Below are positions 43,401 through 53,641 of a stretch of 64,000 nucleotides of DNA, in pieces. The position numbers and the translations under genes were made by a program. Each line of letters starts with the position of its first letter. Position 1 is the stretch's first letter. The DNA lies in NCBI GenBank assembly GCA_944321685.1, contig CALUMH010000012.1:16972-80971 (forward strand), read 5' to 3'. The notes beneath the pieces were generated by a model, which worked only from the letters and a program-made list of their open reading frames with translations, was not told the origin of the DNA and made no database searches. Source of the DNA: an uncultured Muribaculaceae bacterium. GTDB taxonomy: Bacteria; Bacteroidota; Bacteroidia; Bacteroidales; Muribaculaceae.

Positions 43401-44846
43401 ATTCTTATCAGGAATATGGAATTTTGAAAACAACATATTCTTATAATACTTAGGCAAAACAAGATATATTAATATCATGGCTGCTGACAAGAATGCAATA
43501 TCCTGAATCAACGAAGTATCAAAATAAAACGGCAACATTCCAACAACAACCATTATAATGGGCACAGCCGAAGATATATTCAACTTTAATTTTACATAAC
43601 GCACCATGTCGAAAATCCTATATAACAACAGCACCAAATAAGTAACGATAGAAGTCACTATAACACCATACACTCCAAGCCACCTCACCAATATAAAATT
43701 AAGAATTATATTCATGCATGATACAACTATCATCTGTACCATGGTACGATGAGTATCAAGCGCACACTGATATATAATATTGGTAAAATAAACCATGGTG
43801 TACAAAAATGCCGATATGCCGAGTGGATAAAGATACTCGATGCTACCTTGATACCGGCCTTCGACAAGCCACGGATAAATCATCTTCAAGCCAAAGGTAT
43901 AAAGCAGCAAAATAACCACCATGGCAAAGATATAACCATTGAGCACTTTTGAGAAGAAACTGTTCCGGTCGGAACTATTATATTGCCTGAAAGCCGAGTC
44001 TTGCCACGCCTGGTAGAAAATAAATCCGAATGTTTGCAAAATGGCAGTAAAACGCACTGCCACCGAATAAATACCATTCTGTTCCAATCCCACATAATGC
44101 GCAATAAAGAAACGGTCGCTGCAATTAATCAGCCACCAATACATAGTCGTATATACCAATGGCAATGAATATTTTAATATTTTGCCAAGCAATCTTTTCC
44201 TGCCGATTACCGCAGTTTCATCGTTCCCTGACAAATATTTCCTTATTATTCCAACTTTCAGTTCAATAAAAATAATAGCAACAACTCTCGACAGTATATT
44301 AGCCCAAAATATTCCCGGAACCCCCGCCTCGAAAACTACCACAAACAAGACACTGAAAGCACCAATCCCTATCGATGACAATATTCCCGATGCCACATAC
44401 AATTTTGAATAGCCAAGGCCTCGTGCCACTTGCGATATTACGTCGTGTAACGACATCGCAAATAACAAACCTAACGAAAGCCACACATACTTGATTTGCC
44501 AAAACATTGAAACAGCCACCACGATCACCAGCGACAACGATAACATTGATGCCAAGGTCCTATATATAACCGACAACACGGCTCGTTGTCGGCATTCATC
44601 GTTACCGGCATTCAGCAAGAACCTGAAAGCCCCGTCGCCTAATTGCAATGTAACAAAAGGCACAAAGAAAAACACTACCGACAGACACAAATCATAATAT
44701 CCGAAATCGCTTACGTCGGCAATGAAATAAGTATATAACGGAACCATGAAAAAAGTTATCAACTTGGAACCCAAGTTGCCTATGGCATAGATTCCAACAT
44801 CTTTCATGAATTTCTTGTTTCTATTTAGTTCCGTTTCTGCCGCCAT
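43386..44846 (-). CDS. Polysaccharide flippase (Wzx-like)
   Basis: 486 residues from the ATG at 44846; a GTG two codons upstream is the only alternative. About 12-14 hydrophobic segments in two halves fit the MATE/MVF superfamily flippase fold (N-terminal FMKDVGIYAIGNLGSKLITFFMVPLY is typical). It should move lipid-linked oligosaccharide units across the inner membrane. It is the last gene of the polysaccharide cluster on this strand. A 210-base gap without a firm gene separates it from the upstream glycosyltransferase. Confidence 0.9.
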   Translation of the reverse strand: MAAETELNRNKKFMKDVGIYAIGNLGSKLITFFMVPLYTYFIADVSDFGYYDLCLSVVFFFVPFVTLQLGDGAFRFLLNAGNDECRQRAVLSVIYRTLASMLSLSLVIVVAVSMFWQIKYVWLSLGLLFAMSLHDVISQVARGLGYSKLYVASGILSSIGIGAFSVLFVVVFEAGVPGIFWANILSRVVAIIFIELKVGIIRKYLSGNDETAVIGRKRLLGKILKYSLPLVYTTMYWWLINCSDRFFIAHYVGLEQNGIYSVAVRFTAILQTFGFIFYQAWQDSAFRQYNSSDRNSFFSKVLNGYIFAMVVILLLYTFGLKMIYPWLVEGRYQGSIEYLYPLGISAFLYTMVYFTNIIYQCALDTHRTMVQMIVVSCMNIILNFILVRWLGVYGVIVTSIVTYLVLLLYRIFDMVRYVKLKLNISSAVPIIMVVVGMLPFYFDTSLIQDIAFLSAAMILIYLVLPKYYKNMLFSKFHIPDKNSTPG

Positions 44847-45056
44847 GCACACTTCAGTTTAATATAATATACCGGGCTACAAATACATCTCCATGCGCCT
44901 GCATAGAGCATATGTGATGAAAAGGCATTTCATTGGAACCGATAATTTTTGAAGTCCAATAACCGGTACCTTTCATTACATCACGATTATTCTTATACAA
45001 AAATAGCACAAAATAAATGCTTATGCAAATAGGGAACAACACTTACGTGCCAGTTG

Positions 45057-46145
45057 TCAAATAATCGCATCAAAAACTTCCGCCACTTTAGATGCAACAT
45101 TAGTCCATGTGTAATTACTTATGGCATAATCTACTTTTCGCGGCTCTAAAGACAATTCCTGCCTGATGTGCCTCGACAAGTCTTGAGTATCGCCGGTTTT
45201 AAAGAAACTTTGCATAGGCAGTTCAGGTAATTTATTGGCCTTGATATCACTTGCCAATATAGGCAAATGGTAACTCATGGCTTCAAGCAATACCAACGGG
45301 AAGCCTTCATTATAAGACGGAATGACAAACAATCGTGCATGAGAATATAATTGCCGTAACGGCTCCCCATCGACATATCCCGGCATAATTACATGATGCT
45401 TTGCTGCCTTTTCTTTAATTTCCGATGCATAAGCCGACTTGTGATCTATTCCACCGGCCAAAACAAGTTTTAAACCATGGGGAAGAGAATTTACATACCC
45501 ATCAATCAAATAATCGAAACCCTTTTCTTGGGTAATCCGACCCACTGCAAGTATATAACCTTGATGTTTTAAACCGATACTTTCTATAAAATCGGTCTTT
45601 TCGCTCGGAGACTTTATCGACACCCCATTCGGTATATACACAGATTTAGCCCTGATTTTACCGTCAAACCGTTCAAATTGCCCTTTATTGACAAATATAA
45701 CGGCATCGGCCCACTTTAAAGCTATGCTTTCACTTAATTTCAATATCTTTCGTGCAAAACATCCCCATTTTTTGTGTTCGTAATTCGCACTGTGGTAAGT
45801 CAGCACCACTTTCACTTTCGCCAATTTAAGCAAAGGAATAAACATTCCGGGGCCTATATTATGAATATGCACAATATCAGGCCTCTTGATCATGCAGAAA
45901 ATTGTGCACAAAAAAGAATGGAAAAATGCCTCGAAACCTTTTATCCGAGTAGATGGCAAATCTATAAAATGTATTCCTTTAAACTCCTTTATTTTTTTAT
46001 CGGTTTTCAAAAAAGGAATCCTTCGGAACACATGAATATCATATTCCGACAGCAATTCAGGATACAACTGTTCGCAATGTTTTTCAACGCCTCCCTGCAC
46101 TCCGGGAAACCCTCTTGTTCCAAACACATAAACTGTTTTCATCAT
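45057..46145 (-). CDS. Glycosyltransferase family 4 (GT-B fold)
   Basis: 362 residues. N-terminal GTRGFPGVQGGVEKHCEQLYPEL is the acceptor-side loop of WsaF/RgpA-like GT4 enzymes, and the C-terminal donor domain shows VGRITQEKGFDYLI and the E-x7-E motif (YNEGFPLVLLEAM). It should add a sugar to a lipid-linked oligosaccharide in the cytoplasm. Its start overlaps the stop of the preceding GT4 gene (TAATG), so translation is coupled. The sugar is unknown; a rhamnosyl-type transfer is possible by similarity but not shown. Confidence 0.9.
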   Translation of the reverse strand: MMKTVYVFGTRGFPGVQGGVEKHCEQLYPELLSEYDIHVFRRIPFLKTDKKIKEFKGIHFIDLPSTRIKGFEAFFHSFLCTIFCMIKRPDIVHIHNIGPGMFIPLLKLAKVKVVLTYHSANYEHKKWGCFARKILKLSESIALKWADAVIFVNKGQFERFDGKIRAKSVYIPNGVSIKSPSEKTDFIESIGLKHQGYILAVGRITQEKGFDYLIDGYVNSLPHGLKLVLAGGIDHKSAYASEIKEKAAKHHVIMPGYVDGEPLRQLYSHARLFVIPSYNEGFPLVLLEAMSYHLPILASDIKANKLPELPMQSFFKTGDTQDLSRHIRQELSLEPRKVDYAISNYTWTNVASKVAEVFDAII

Positions 46146-47362
46146 TATCTATTCTTATTGATAACGAGTTGGTAATTCTCCATAAGCCTATTATAATGGT
46201 TATCTTCCGAGAAATTATCTATGGCAAATCTTTTTGCCTCATCCGACATTTGCTTATATTTGCCTTCAGGCAAAGACCAAGCACGCATAATCGCATCCTT
46301 TAATTCTTCACATGATTTCGGATGGAATATATAACCTGTTTTACCATCGGCCACCAATTCGGGAATACCGCCTATATCGCTGCCTATAACCGGGGTTCCG
46401 GCCATAAAAGACTCGATTATTGCAAGTGGATTATTTTCATACCATTCCGACGGAACCACAACAAAAGAAGCATTCTGAATTAATTCCTGCAACTCCAATC
46501 CTTTCTTAAATCCCAAAAACTCCACATTGGCAGGAGCATCGGAACTTAGGATTTCCAGCAAAGGACCGGTTCCGGCAATTTTCAATTTCACATCAGGGAG
46601 TTGTTTCATTACATTTAATAATGTACGCAACCCTTTCTCTTCCGAAATACGTCCAAAAAAAAGAATATAATCCCCTTGTACAGTAGTACAATCCACATTG
46701 GGAGTAAAATTATACAAATACGTGCTTTTTTCCTTGTATCTGCCATCGATTTGTATATGCTTACTCATGGCAAATTTACTTACAAATATAAATCTGTCTA
46801 TATAGTCAACCGGAGGATACGAAACCGAACGGAAATAACTATCGGCGCACAACATTAAGCTGTTAAGAACATTACCATTGGAACACTTGTGAAAGATACA
46901 ATTATAATAATGCCCGTTTTTACAACGCTCACAAAAATTTCCTTTTCCGTCGGTAAATGTATATGCCGGACACACAAGGCGGTAATCATGCACACTCATG
47001 ACAACCGGAATATTATATTTCCTGAGGACAGGCAGAATGGAAACCGACATACTGTTGAACATCAAGTGTATGTGTGCCACATCGGGCTTCTCCTTCTGCA
47101 ATAATGTTTCTAATTTACGCGCAGCTCCCCTGTTATAAATAAACGAAGGCAAATACTTAATCTTTTGGGGCAACGAAGACTCGGACAACTCTGGATAATC
47201 CACAAAATAATCCTCGTATGGCGACGGTTCATTCTTCTTGTTCTTCAAACTGAATGGTATTACCGTATGTCCATGTTTCTCAAGAAGGCTAATTGTATTA
47301 AAAAACACAGTTTCCGCGCCACCTTTCCTGTAATAATATTTATTTATCTGAAGTATCTTCAT
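46145..47362 (-). CDS. Glycosyltransferase family 4 (GT-B fold)
   Basis: 405 residues from the ATG at 47362, where the family N-terminus KILQINKYYYRKGGAETVFFN begins; the longer upstream frame would cross the palindrome at 47392. The donor domain has FFGRISEEKGLRTLL and the E-x7-E-like motif (WYENNPLAIIESF, with GTPVIGSDIGGIPEL). Cys-rich CERCKNGHYYNCIFHKC in the middle may bind a metal or be structural, as in several GT4 proteins of polysaccharide clusters. It precedes the second GT4 with overlap. Confidence 0.9.
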   Translation of the reverse strand: MKILQINKYYYRKGGAETVFFNTISLLEKHGHTVIPFSLKNKKNEPSPYEDYFVDYPELSESSLPQKIKYLPSFIYNRGAARKLETLLQKEKPDVAHIHLMFNSMSVSILPVLRKYNIPVVMSVHDYRLVCPAYTFTDGKGNFCERCKNGHYYNCIFHKCSNGNVLNSLMLCADSYFRSVSYPPVDYIDRFIFVSKFAMSKHIQIDGRYKEKSTYLYNFTPNVDCTTVQGDYILFFGRISEEKGLRTLLNVMKQLPDVKLKIAGTGPLLEILSSDAPANVEFLGFKKGLELQELIQNASFVVVPSEWYENNPLAIIESFMAGTPVIGSDIGGIPELVADGKTGYIFHPKSCEELKDAIMRAWSLPEGKYKQMSDEAKRFAIDNFSEDNHYNRLMENYQLVINKNR

Positions 47363-47391
47363 TATTAATTTATTATACAAGACAAACAGTG

Positions 47392-47420
47392 CGTAGAGAC
47401 GCAAAATTTGCGCCCCTACG
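47392..47420. repeat. Degenerate GTAGAGAC-type palindrome
   Basis: CGTAGAGACGCAAAA faces TTTGCGCCCCTACG, an imperfect member of the palindrome family at 7511 and 36683. It is in the 65-base gap between wzz-like and GT4 genes. Confidence 0.65.
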
Positions 47421-47427
47421 AGCTGTC

Positions 47428-49638
47428 TCAATATATGTAATATGCCGCTTTGTTTCGATTTTTGCCCAATTTGGCAATATTGTTTATTTCTGTCCGCTTG
47501 GTGTAACCCGATTTTACCAAATAAACCATCACAAGTGCGTCATTGCCTCCGTTCAAGGCAACCGATGCCGTATCGGCATCTTCACTATATCGATACAACA
47601 GCAATATCTTGTCGTATTTCTCGCACAACGAAGATGTCAACGCCGCGAATTTATCATTCAGCAACATATCGCTCGCCATGGCCCCGTGATACCCAAGGTA
47701 GTCTATCCCCTTAAACGAAGACGGTCTGACATCGGCTTGTGATGATATATCGTTTAATTTACATTCGCCTCCGCATATATCGTCAAGGTCGATAAGCAGA
47801 ACCTTTTTTCCCGCATTTGTTATTTGTTCACATATTTCAAGCACCGCCGCAGACAACCCTTCCACGGCCATTCCCGATGTGCAATATACCATCGGCACCA
47901 ACTTAGACGTACATTGGGTAAACAATATGGAACGTAACACTACCGCATTGTCAAATACCAAACTGTGATCGACCGATGCCGGCATATCATACTCCTTTTC
48001 GATTTCTTGATGACGATGCAGCCAATAAATCACATACAATGCCATAAAAACGAGCGACATTATCAAACCTATTATAGGATATGCCATACTTTTCATACGC
48101 GACGGCTTATTTTCCTTGTTATAAGCAATGTCGATTACAGTCGCAGGCACAGAATTCGACTCCTGCCTCAACTGGTAATCCACCTTCTTCCCAAGCAAAA
48201 ACAAATATATTTGGTTGTTTAGCTCAAGGTCACGCTGGTGTATGACATATTCCCGTTCAAGCCTCGGAGTGCTATTGAGGCGAGACTCAAATTCGCCGTA
48301 TTGCTCGTCGAGTACCGATAAGCCTGCCTGTATGTTCTTTTTCTGTTGCTCTACGCTCTCAACTACGGCACTCCGCATGGCATCGATGTTTGCTGTAACT
48401 TCCGTTAGTGCCACATTGTCGGGCTTTGCCGAGCGCAACAGCCTCATACGCTGTAGCACAAGGGCATTGTATTGTGTAACCAGCGGATTCCCTCCAGTCG
48501 AGGTGATGCTTTTAGAGCCACTACTCGTTCCGCCGCCACTTGACGTCCCACCGCCACCACTCTCCATGGTTGGCAGCAACGAATATTTGCTATCTTCGGT
48601 CTTAAGGAACATCAGCATCAAGTCGCACATCATTTCTTGGGCGCGTGCTTCAAGCATTCCTTCATTAAGTTTGCTGGCAGCCTCAAGCATGACTTCAAGT
48701 TCAACCGCAATGTTAGTAATTTTGTTATCCTCCTTGAATTTCTCCATGCTAGCTTCTGATTGCACAAGGCTTTCATAAACTGTTTTCAGTTGCCGGTCGA
48801 TAAATTCCACACCCAACATTGCTTTCTCAGATTTTCCCTTCAGCCGGTGCTCTTTGTATTCAGCCACTAAGGCATTCAGTATATCTTTGCCTCTCTGCAT
48901 ATTTGGGTCATCATAGGCCAACAGCAAGGCATCCGATTTCTTATCGTATGTGTCTATGTCTATTTTCTTCGACAGCTCTTCCACTGTCGAAGTTACATCA
49001 GACAAAAACACATTCATTTTCAACGATTCGCCTTCTACATAATAATCAGTCGGCAACAATGCAAACGACGCTCCGTCAACTTTAACCGTGGCAGGCAAAT
49101 CCATATCGTTTCCTTCGTAAAGGGTATTAAAGAACCCACGCACGGCTTTTACATCGGCCTTGCCATTTTTCTTCAGTTCTATCTTAAACTGTAATGATTT
49201 CGTTAACGTGTCAAAATAACCGTCATCGGTTACCACAAGTACCGGCGAATCGCCATATAGCGTTTTTTTGTGCAAAAAGCCTTCATTAAGGTAATATTTA
49301 CGATTCAGCCCAAGTTTTTTCACTACCCGCTCCATTACAGAATGAGATTTTACAACCACCATTTCATTCTCGATGGACGCTTTCCCGAAACCGCCTATCG
49401 AAAGCATATTCATCAACGAGCTCCTGCTGGCTCCCCCCAACAAAGCACCGGCACCGCTGCTTTGATCGTCTTCGATCAACATAATCGAATATATATCATA
49501 CTTGGGTTCGCGTGTCAAAGCAAAATATATCGACCCTGCCATCAACACAACAAATGTGGCAATGCAAACCCATTTGCACCGTTTCACGGCATTTATGATA
49601 CGCCGCAAGTCTATCTTATCATCGCTTATATTTGCCAT
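47428..49638 (-). CDS. Wzz-type polysaccharide co-polymerase with a degenerate BY-kinase-like domain
   Basis: 736 residues. An N-terminal membrane helix (WVCIATFVVLMAGSIYFAL), a Wzz periplasmic domain with a long coiled coil (about 230-480) and a Ser/Gly-rich insert (about 365-390), and a second helix (SMAYPIIGLIMSLVFMALYVIYWL) precede a cytoplasmic domain. That domain keeps the strand KKVLLIDLDD of bacterial tyrosine kinases, but the Walker A loop (normally GEGKT) reads GMAVEGLS, so catalysis is unlikely. The protein should set chain length of the exported polysaccharide. It starts 5 bases upstream of the polymerase stop and lies between the polymerase and GT4 genes. Confidence 0.88.
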   Translation of the reverse strand: MANISDDKIDLRRIINAVKRCKWVCIATFVVLMAGSIYFALTREPKYDIYSIMLIEDDQSSGAGALLGGASRSSLMNMLSIGGFGKASIENEMVVVKSHSVMERVVKKLGLNRKYYLNEGFLHKKTLYGDSPVLVVTDDGYFDTLTKSLQFKIELKKNGKADVKAVRGFFNTLYEGNDMDLPATVKVDGASFALLPTDYYVEGESLKMNVFLSDVTSTVEELSKKIDIDTYDKKSDALLLAYDDPNMQRGKDILNALVAEYKEHRLKGKSEKAMLGVEFIDRQLKTVYESLVQSEASMEKFKEDNKITNIAVELEVMLEAASKLNEGMLEARAQEMMCDLMLMFLKTEDSKYSLLPTMESGGGGTSSGGGTSSGSKSITSTGGNPLVTQYNALVLQRMRLLRSAKPDNVALTEVTANIDAMRSAVVESVEQQKKNIQAGLSVLDEQYGEFESRLNSTPRLEREYVIHQRDLELNNQIYLFLLGKKVDYQLRQESNSVPATVIDIAYNKENKPSRMKSMAYPIIGLIMSLVFMALYVIYWLHRHQEIEKEYDMPASVDHSLVFDNAVVLRSILFTQCTSKLVPMVYCTSGMAVEGLSAAVLEICEQITNAGKKVLLIDLDDICGGECKLNDISSQADVRPSSFKGIDYLGYHGAMASDMLLNDKFAALTSSLCEKYDKILLLYRYSEDADTASVALNGGNDALVMVYLVKSGYTKRTEINNIAKLGKNRNKAAYYIY

Positions 49639-49643
49639 ATAAT

Positions 49644-50900
49644 TTAGTTTTGTATATAATCGTTTGACAATATCTTATTTTTCTCTTCTTTACTCATTAA
49701 TCTGCAATTGCTCACAATCATTCCAAGCAGCATCATCGGCACGTATCCGCCTATTTGCAATATCGTTGCACCGGCAACATTCTCTATCATGGCAAAACAA
49801 ATTGCCGAGACACCGATGGAGAATTCCAAAATGCGTCCTGAATGAAGTATTACACGCAACATCCGCCAAACCCACACCCAAAAAAATACATATAACACAA
49901 TGCCCACAATACCAAACTGGGCCAAAACCGGATAGTACGTGTCGGAAATAAAATCAGAGGTCTTCGGAGACAGGCCATACACCTTGTCAATCCCGTATTC
50001 ACTGTACAACGATGAATAATTTACAAACGCCGATGATGAATGTGAAGCAAAAGATGCAAGCCCCGACCCGAATATCGGATAATCGCATAATACCAAAAAC
50101 ATAGTGGCATACAATACCGGACGAGCAATCATCTCAAATTTTTCCTCATCGAAAGAAGAAAAGGCATCTGCAACTCCCGAAACAAAATAAAACTGTATTT
50201 TGCTCCATGCTACAGCCACAACGCACACTGCCCCCAAAAACAACACTATGGCATGCTTGAAATTCATATTACGGACCAAGCCTGGCTTATAAATAAAAAA
50301 CATGAACAAGATTGCCACATATTCCCCAAAGAATTTCGATCTGGTACTCAACAATCCTACCGACAATAATATTATTCCTACCACCATGTCACGCATCGAT
50401 ACTTTTCCATTACTATCAATACTGCAATAAAGATAAAGCAATGAAACCGACACAGAAATTGTACCATAATGGTAAACGTGCCCCAATGCAACTTTCGTAA
50501 GCCCCGAAAAGAACAATATTACCAAAATGAATGAAAGAGCCACTGACGCTGCTTTCAACACAGTTTTCATGGTACCAGTAAACCTGGGAGCCATGGCATA
50601 CGCTATGATGAATGGCACAAAAGCCTTTTGTTCAAGAATAAAATCGTTGGCCATTGCACCCACGGTGTTGAAATCCCTGAACAATGCCGAAAATATGAAG
50701 TAAAACAGGAATATACCTTCAAGGACAAACAACGATTTATAACGCTTGATATCCCCATTGACAAGCAAATCAAGTGCAATCACGAGCAAAAACAACATAA
50801 GCATCAGCTCATCCATGGGCTTTACCAATGCTGGAGCAAGCAATTCGGAAAGCAGCACGAGCAGAAACAATGCAAAAAATATTTTATTTTTGCTTAGCAT
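49644..50900 (-). CDS. Wzy-like polysaccharide polymerase / O-antigen ligase family membrane protein
   Basis: 418 residues with about 11-12 membrane helices and one larger periplasmic loop (about 225-290: FYFVSGVADAFSSFDEEKFEMIARPVL and the polar SSLYSEYGIDKVYGLSPKTSDF). This layout fits O-antigen polymerases and ligases, which join lipid-linked repeat units outside the inner membrane. Position between the export lipoprotein and the co-polymerase gene supports a polymerase. Such proteins share little sequence, so the assignment is by topology and context. Confidence 0.8.
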   Translation of the reverse strand: MLSKNKIFFALFLLVLLSELLAPALVKPMDELMLMLFLLVIALDLLVNGDIKRYKSLFVLEGIFLFYFIFSALFRDFNTVGAMANDFILEQKAFVPFIIAYAMAPRFTGTMKTVLKAASVALSFILVILFFSGLTKVALGHVYHYGTISVSVSLLYLYCSIDSNGKVSMRDMVVGIILLSVGLLSTRSKFFGEYVAILFMFFIYKPGLVRNMNFKHAIVLFLGAVCVVAVAWSKIQFYFVSGVADAFSSFDEEKFEMIARPVLYATMFLVLCDYPIFGSGLASFASHSSSAFVNYSSLYSEYGIDKVYGLSPKTSDFISDTYYPVLAQFGIVGIVLYVFFWVWVWRMLRVILHSGRILEFSIGVSAICFAMIENVAGATILQIGGYVPMMLLGMIVSNCRLMSKEEKNKILSNDYIQN

Positions 50901-50918
50901 TATTGCCGGTAACAGTTT

Positions 50919-51725
50919 TTACTTAATAACAAGGGCTATTATAAGCGTGGCGATAACCGACACTGCACTGATGGCCGTGGAAATCACCTGCACCTTGTAG
51001 CTGTTGTTCTGATTATATTCGGCGTTAGACTGGCGCACATCATTTGGCTCCACATATACCACGTCGTTTTGCTGCAGGTAGAAATATGGCGACGTGAGCA
51101 GGTCGCTGCTGCCCAAATCGAGGCGGTGATATGAACGTGTGCCGTCGGCCTCTTCACGTATGAGCAAGATATTGTCGCGACGGCCATATTGATTGATGTC
51201 GCCGGCATCACTTATGGCATCAAGTATCGAATAGCGTTCTTTCGACACCCATTTGGCACCCGGGCCGTTGACTTCACCCATCACGTTGACCCGGAAATTG
51301 GCCATTTGTACCCTCACGTAGGGGTTGTTAACATCTTTCGATATGCGTTCGGTGAGCAGGTCGGAAACTTCACCCACGGTAAGGCCTTCCACTTTCACCT
51401 TGCCCACTATCGGGAAGTTTATGCAGCCGTCTTTGTCAACTATATAACTTAAAATTTTAGTATTTGCTGCAAGGGTATTGTCGGTACCCTCAGCGTATGC
51501 CACTTGCGGCATATTGTAGATGGCCGTGGCGGCCGGAACTTCCGACCACACTGTGATCAGCAGCTCGTCGGCGGGCTTGACGCGCACGGCGTAGTCTTTG
51601 TAAAGGGTTTCAAGCCGCTCGGGATTGTCGTCGATGTCACGGAAGTACACCATATTCTTGTTGCTGTTGCAGCTTGCGAGTGCCATTACCACAATGCAAC
51701 ATAAAAAAGGCAATACTTTTTTCAT
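50919..51725 (-). CDS. Polysaccharide export lipoprotein (Wza-like)
   Basis: 268 residues. A lipoprotein signal (VVMALASCNSNKN) is followed by the polysaccharide export domain (YAVRVKPADELLITVW, about 45-130), a soluble ligand-binding beta-grasp repeat (NFRVNVMGEVNGPGAKWV, about 150-215) and a C-terminal membrane helix (VISTAISAVSVIATLIIALVI). Such proteins make the outer-membrane/periplasm channel for capsule or exopolysaccharide. It is the first gene of the cluster on this strand, with the polymerase 18 bases downstream. Confidence 0.92.
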   Translation of the reverse strand: MKKVLPFLCCIVVMALASCNSNKNMVYFRDIDDNPERLETLYKDYAVRVKPADELLITVWSEVPAATAIYNMPQVAYAEGTDNTLAANTKILSYIVDKDGCINFPIVGKVKVEGLTVGEVSDLLTERISKDVNNPYVRVQMANFRVNVMGEVNGPGAKWVSKERYSILDAISDAGDINQYGRRDNILLIREEADGTRSYHRLDLGSSDLLTSPYFYLQQNDVVYVEPNDVRQSNAEYNQNNSYKVQVISTAISAVSVIATLIIALVIK

Positions 51726-51807
51726 AATAATCTCTTTTTATTGTAATGACTCTTATAATTTTAACGTCGAACCATTAATTTTTAGTATGACTCGTACAAA
51801 CTAAAAA

Positions 51808-52860
51808 TCAGTCGATTATGAGCATTGCGTCGCCGTATGCGCCAAAGCGGTATTTTTCTTCAACAGCCACTTCATAGGCGTGCATCACCTCTTCGTAACC
51901 GCCGAAGGCCGCCACCATCATCAACATCACCGAGTAGGGCAAGTGGAAATTGCTCACTAACGCGTTGCACACGGTGAAATCATACGGGGGGAAGATGAAC
52001 TTGTTGGTCCAGCCCGAATACGGCTTGATGTGCCCGTTCATGCCCACGGTGCTCTCGATGGCACGCAGCGTGGAAGTTCCTATCGAGCATACGCGGTTTT
52101 CGCGGTCCTTGGCCGTGTTGACAAGTTGCACAAGCTCCTCGCTCACTTCCATCTGTTCCGAATCCATGCGGTGCTTGGTAAGGTCCTCGACATCTATTTC
52201 GCGATAATTTCCAAGCCCCGAATGTAGTGTAAGGAAACCGCTGTCAACGCCCTTTATCTCCATGCGTTTCATCAATTCGCGGCTGAAGTGCAAACCTGCC
52301 GCCGGAGCCACCACGGCACCTTCGTTCTTGGCATATATGCACTGGTAACGCTCGGCATCCTCAGGCACCGGGGCGCGCTTGATATAATCGGGCAGCGGAG
52401 TTTCGCCAAGGGCGTACAGATTGGCCTTAAACTCATCGTGCGGCCCGTCATAAAGGAAGCGCAATGTGCGTCCGCGCGAAGTGGTATTATCTATGACTTC
52501 GGCCACCATCGAGTCGTCGAGACCGAAATACAATTTATTTCCTATTCTTATCTTACGGGCAGGCTCCACAAGCACGTCCCACAACTTATGTTCCTCGTTA
52601 AGTTCCCTCAACAGGAATACTTCAATTTTGGCACCGGTCTTTTCCTTATTGCCAAAAAGACGGGCAGGGAACACTTTAGTGTCGTTAAACACGAAAACGT
52701 CGCCACTGTCGAAGTAATCAAGTATCTCCTTGAAAATCCTGTGCTCTATTTTCCCTGTCTTGCGATGCAACACGAGCAAGCGCGATTCGTCACGCACCGG
52801 CACCGGCTCGCTTGCGATAAGCCCTTCTGGCAAATTGTAATTAAATTCCGATAATTTCAT
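51808..52860 (-). CDS. queA: S-adenosylmethionine:tRNA ribosyltransferase-isomerase
   Basis: 350 residues. QueA moves the ribosyl part of S-adenosylmethionine to 7-aminomethyl-7-deazaguanine in tRNA to form epoxyqueuosine. Family landmarks are [29 protein letters not shown] at the N-terminus (as region), [28 protein letters not shown] and the late [18 protein letters not shown]. It follows truB with a 49-base gap in a conserved Bacteroidetes order and does not belong to the polysaccharide cluster downstream. Confidence 0.95.
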   Translation of the reverse strand: MKLSEFNYNLPEGLIASEPVPVRDESRLLVLHRKTGKIEHRIFKEILDYFDSGDVFVFNDTKVFPARLFGNKEKTGAKIEVFLLRELNEEHKLWDVLVEPARKIRIGNKLYFGLDDSMVAEVIDNTTSRGRTLRFLYDGPHDEFKANLYALGETPLPDYIKRAPVPEDAERYQCIYAKNEGAVVAPAAGLHFSRELMKRMEIKGVDSGFLTLHSGLGNYREIDVEDLTKHRMDSEQMEVSEELVQLVNTAKDRENRVCSIGTSTLRAIESTVGMNGHIKPYSGWTNKFIFPPYDFTVCNALVSNFHLPYSVMLMMVAAFGGYEEVMHAYEVAVEEKYRFGAYGDAMLIID

Positions 52861-52909
52861 TTTGGTCTTTACTTTATATCTTTAATGTTAACTTTTACAC
52901 TACTTGCCG

Positions 52910-53641
52910 CTATTGCAATTCATCGGGCATTACCATGTCGCAATCCTGCAGGTATCCGATGAGGCTGTCAACCGTATGGCAGTCTTCCACACGCACATCA
53001 CCCACACGGGTGCGTCGCAAGGCCGCAAGATGAGCGCCGCTGCCCACGGCCTCGCCTATGTCGCGAGCCAATGCCCTTATATAAGTGCCCTTGCTACACA
53101 CTATGCGCAGCGTGGCCTTGGGCATGGAAAAATCCACAAGCTCTATTTCGTCGATGACCAGTTGCTTGGGTTTCAATTCCACTTCATGCCCCTTTCGGGC
53201 CATCTTATATGCCCTGTGCCCGTCGATTTTGCAGGCTGAAAACGATGGCGGCACCTGTTCGATGGTTCCGGTAAACCGCTCGCGCAACACACGTTCAAGC
53301 TCTTCTCGCGTGATATGTTCCCATTTATACCTGGCATCGACCTCGGTCTCAAGGTCGAAGCTCGGAGTGGTAGCACCGAATTCCAACGTTGCCACATACT
53401 CCTTCACATGAGCCTGCAATTCGTCGATGCGCTTGGTGGCTCTACCGGTACACACAACCAGCACACCGGTGGCAAGAGGGTCGAGCGTACCCGCATGGCC
53501 GACTTTTATCTTTTTCATGCCAAGGCGGTGTGCGAGCTTTGCGCGCACACGCTTAACCACATCGAACGAAGTCCACCCAAGCGGCTTGTCAACGGCAAAA
53601 ACCTCGCCTTCGATAGGATTCAGCCTGCGCCCTGCCATCAT
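52910..53641 (-). CDS. truB: tRNA pseudouridine(55) synthase
   Basis: 243 residues. The catalytic Asp is in GHAGTLDPLATGVLVV, and KPLGWTSFDVVKRVR and the QVPPSFSACKIDGHRAY stretch are typical of TruB. It converts U55 in the T loop of tRNA to pseudouridine. Its start overlaps the uppP stop by 4 bases, so both are translated in a coupled manner. The protein is shorter than E. coli TruB and lacks most of the C-terminal PUA extension. Confidence 0.95.
   Translation of the reverse strand: MMAGRRLNPIEGEVFAVDKPLGWTSFDVVKRVRAKLAHRLGMKKIKVGHAGTLDPLATGVLVVCTGRATKRIDELQAHVKEYVATLEFGATTPSFDLETEVDARYKWEHITREELERVLRERFTGTIEQVPPSFSACKIDGHRAYKMARKGHEVELKPKQLVIDEIELVDFSMPKATLRIVCSKGTYIRALARDIGEAVGSGAHLAALRRTRVGDVRVEDCHTVDSLIGYLQDCDMVMPDELQ

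Noticed and set aside
44853..45056. A 62-codon minus-strand frame (44854-45042) between the GT4 and flippase genes
   Set aside because: It would start with GTG, has no recognisable family pattern, and the region is AT-rich. It could be a remnant, but coding function cannot be supported.
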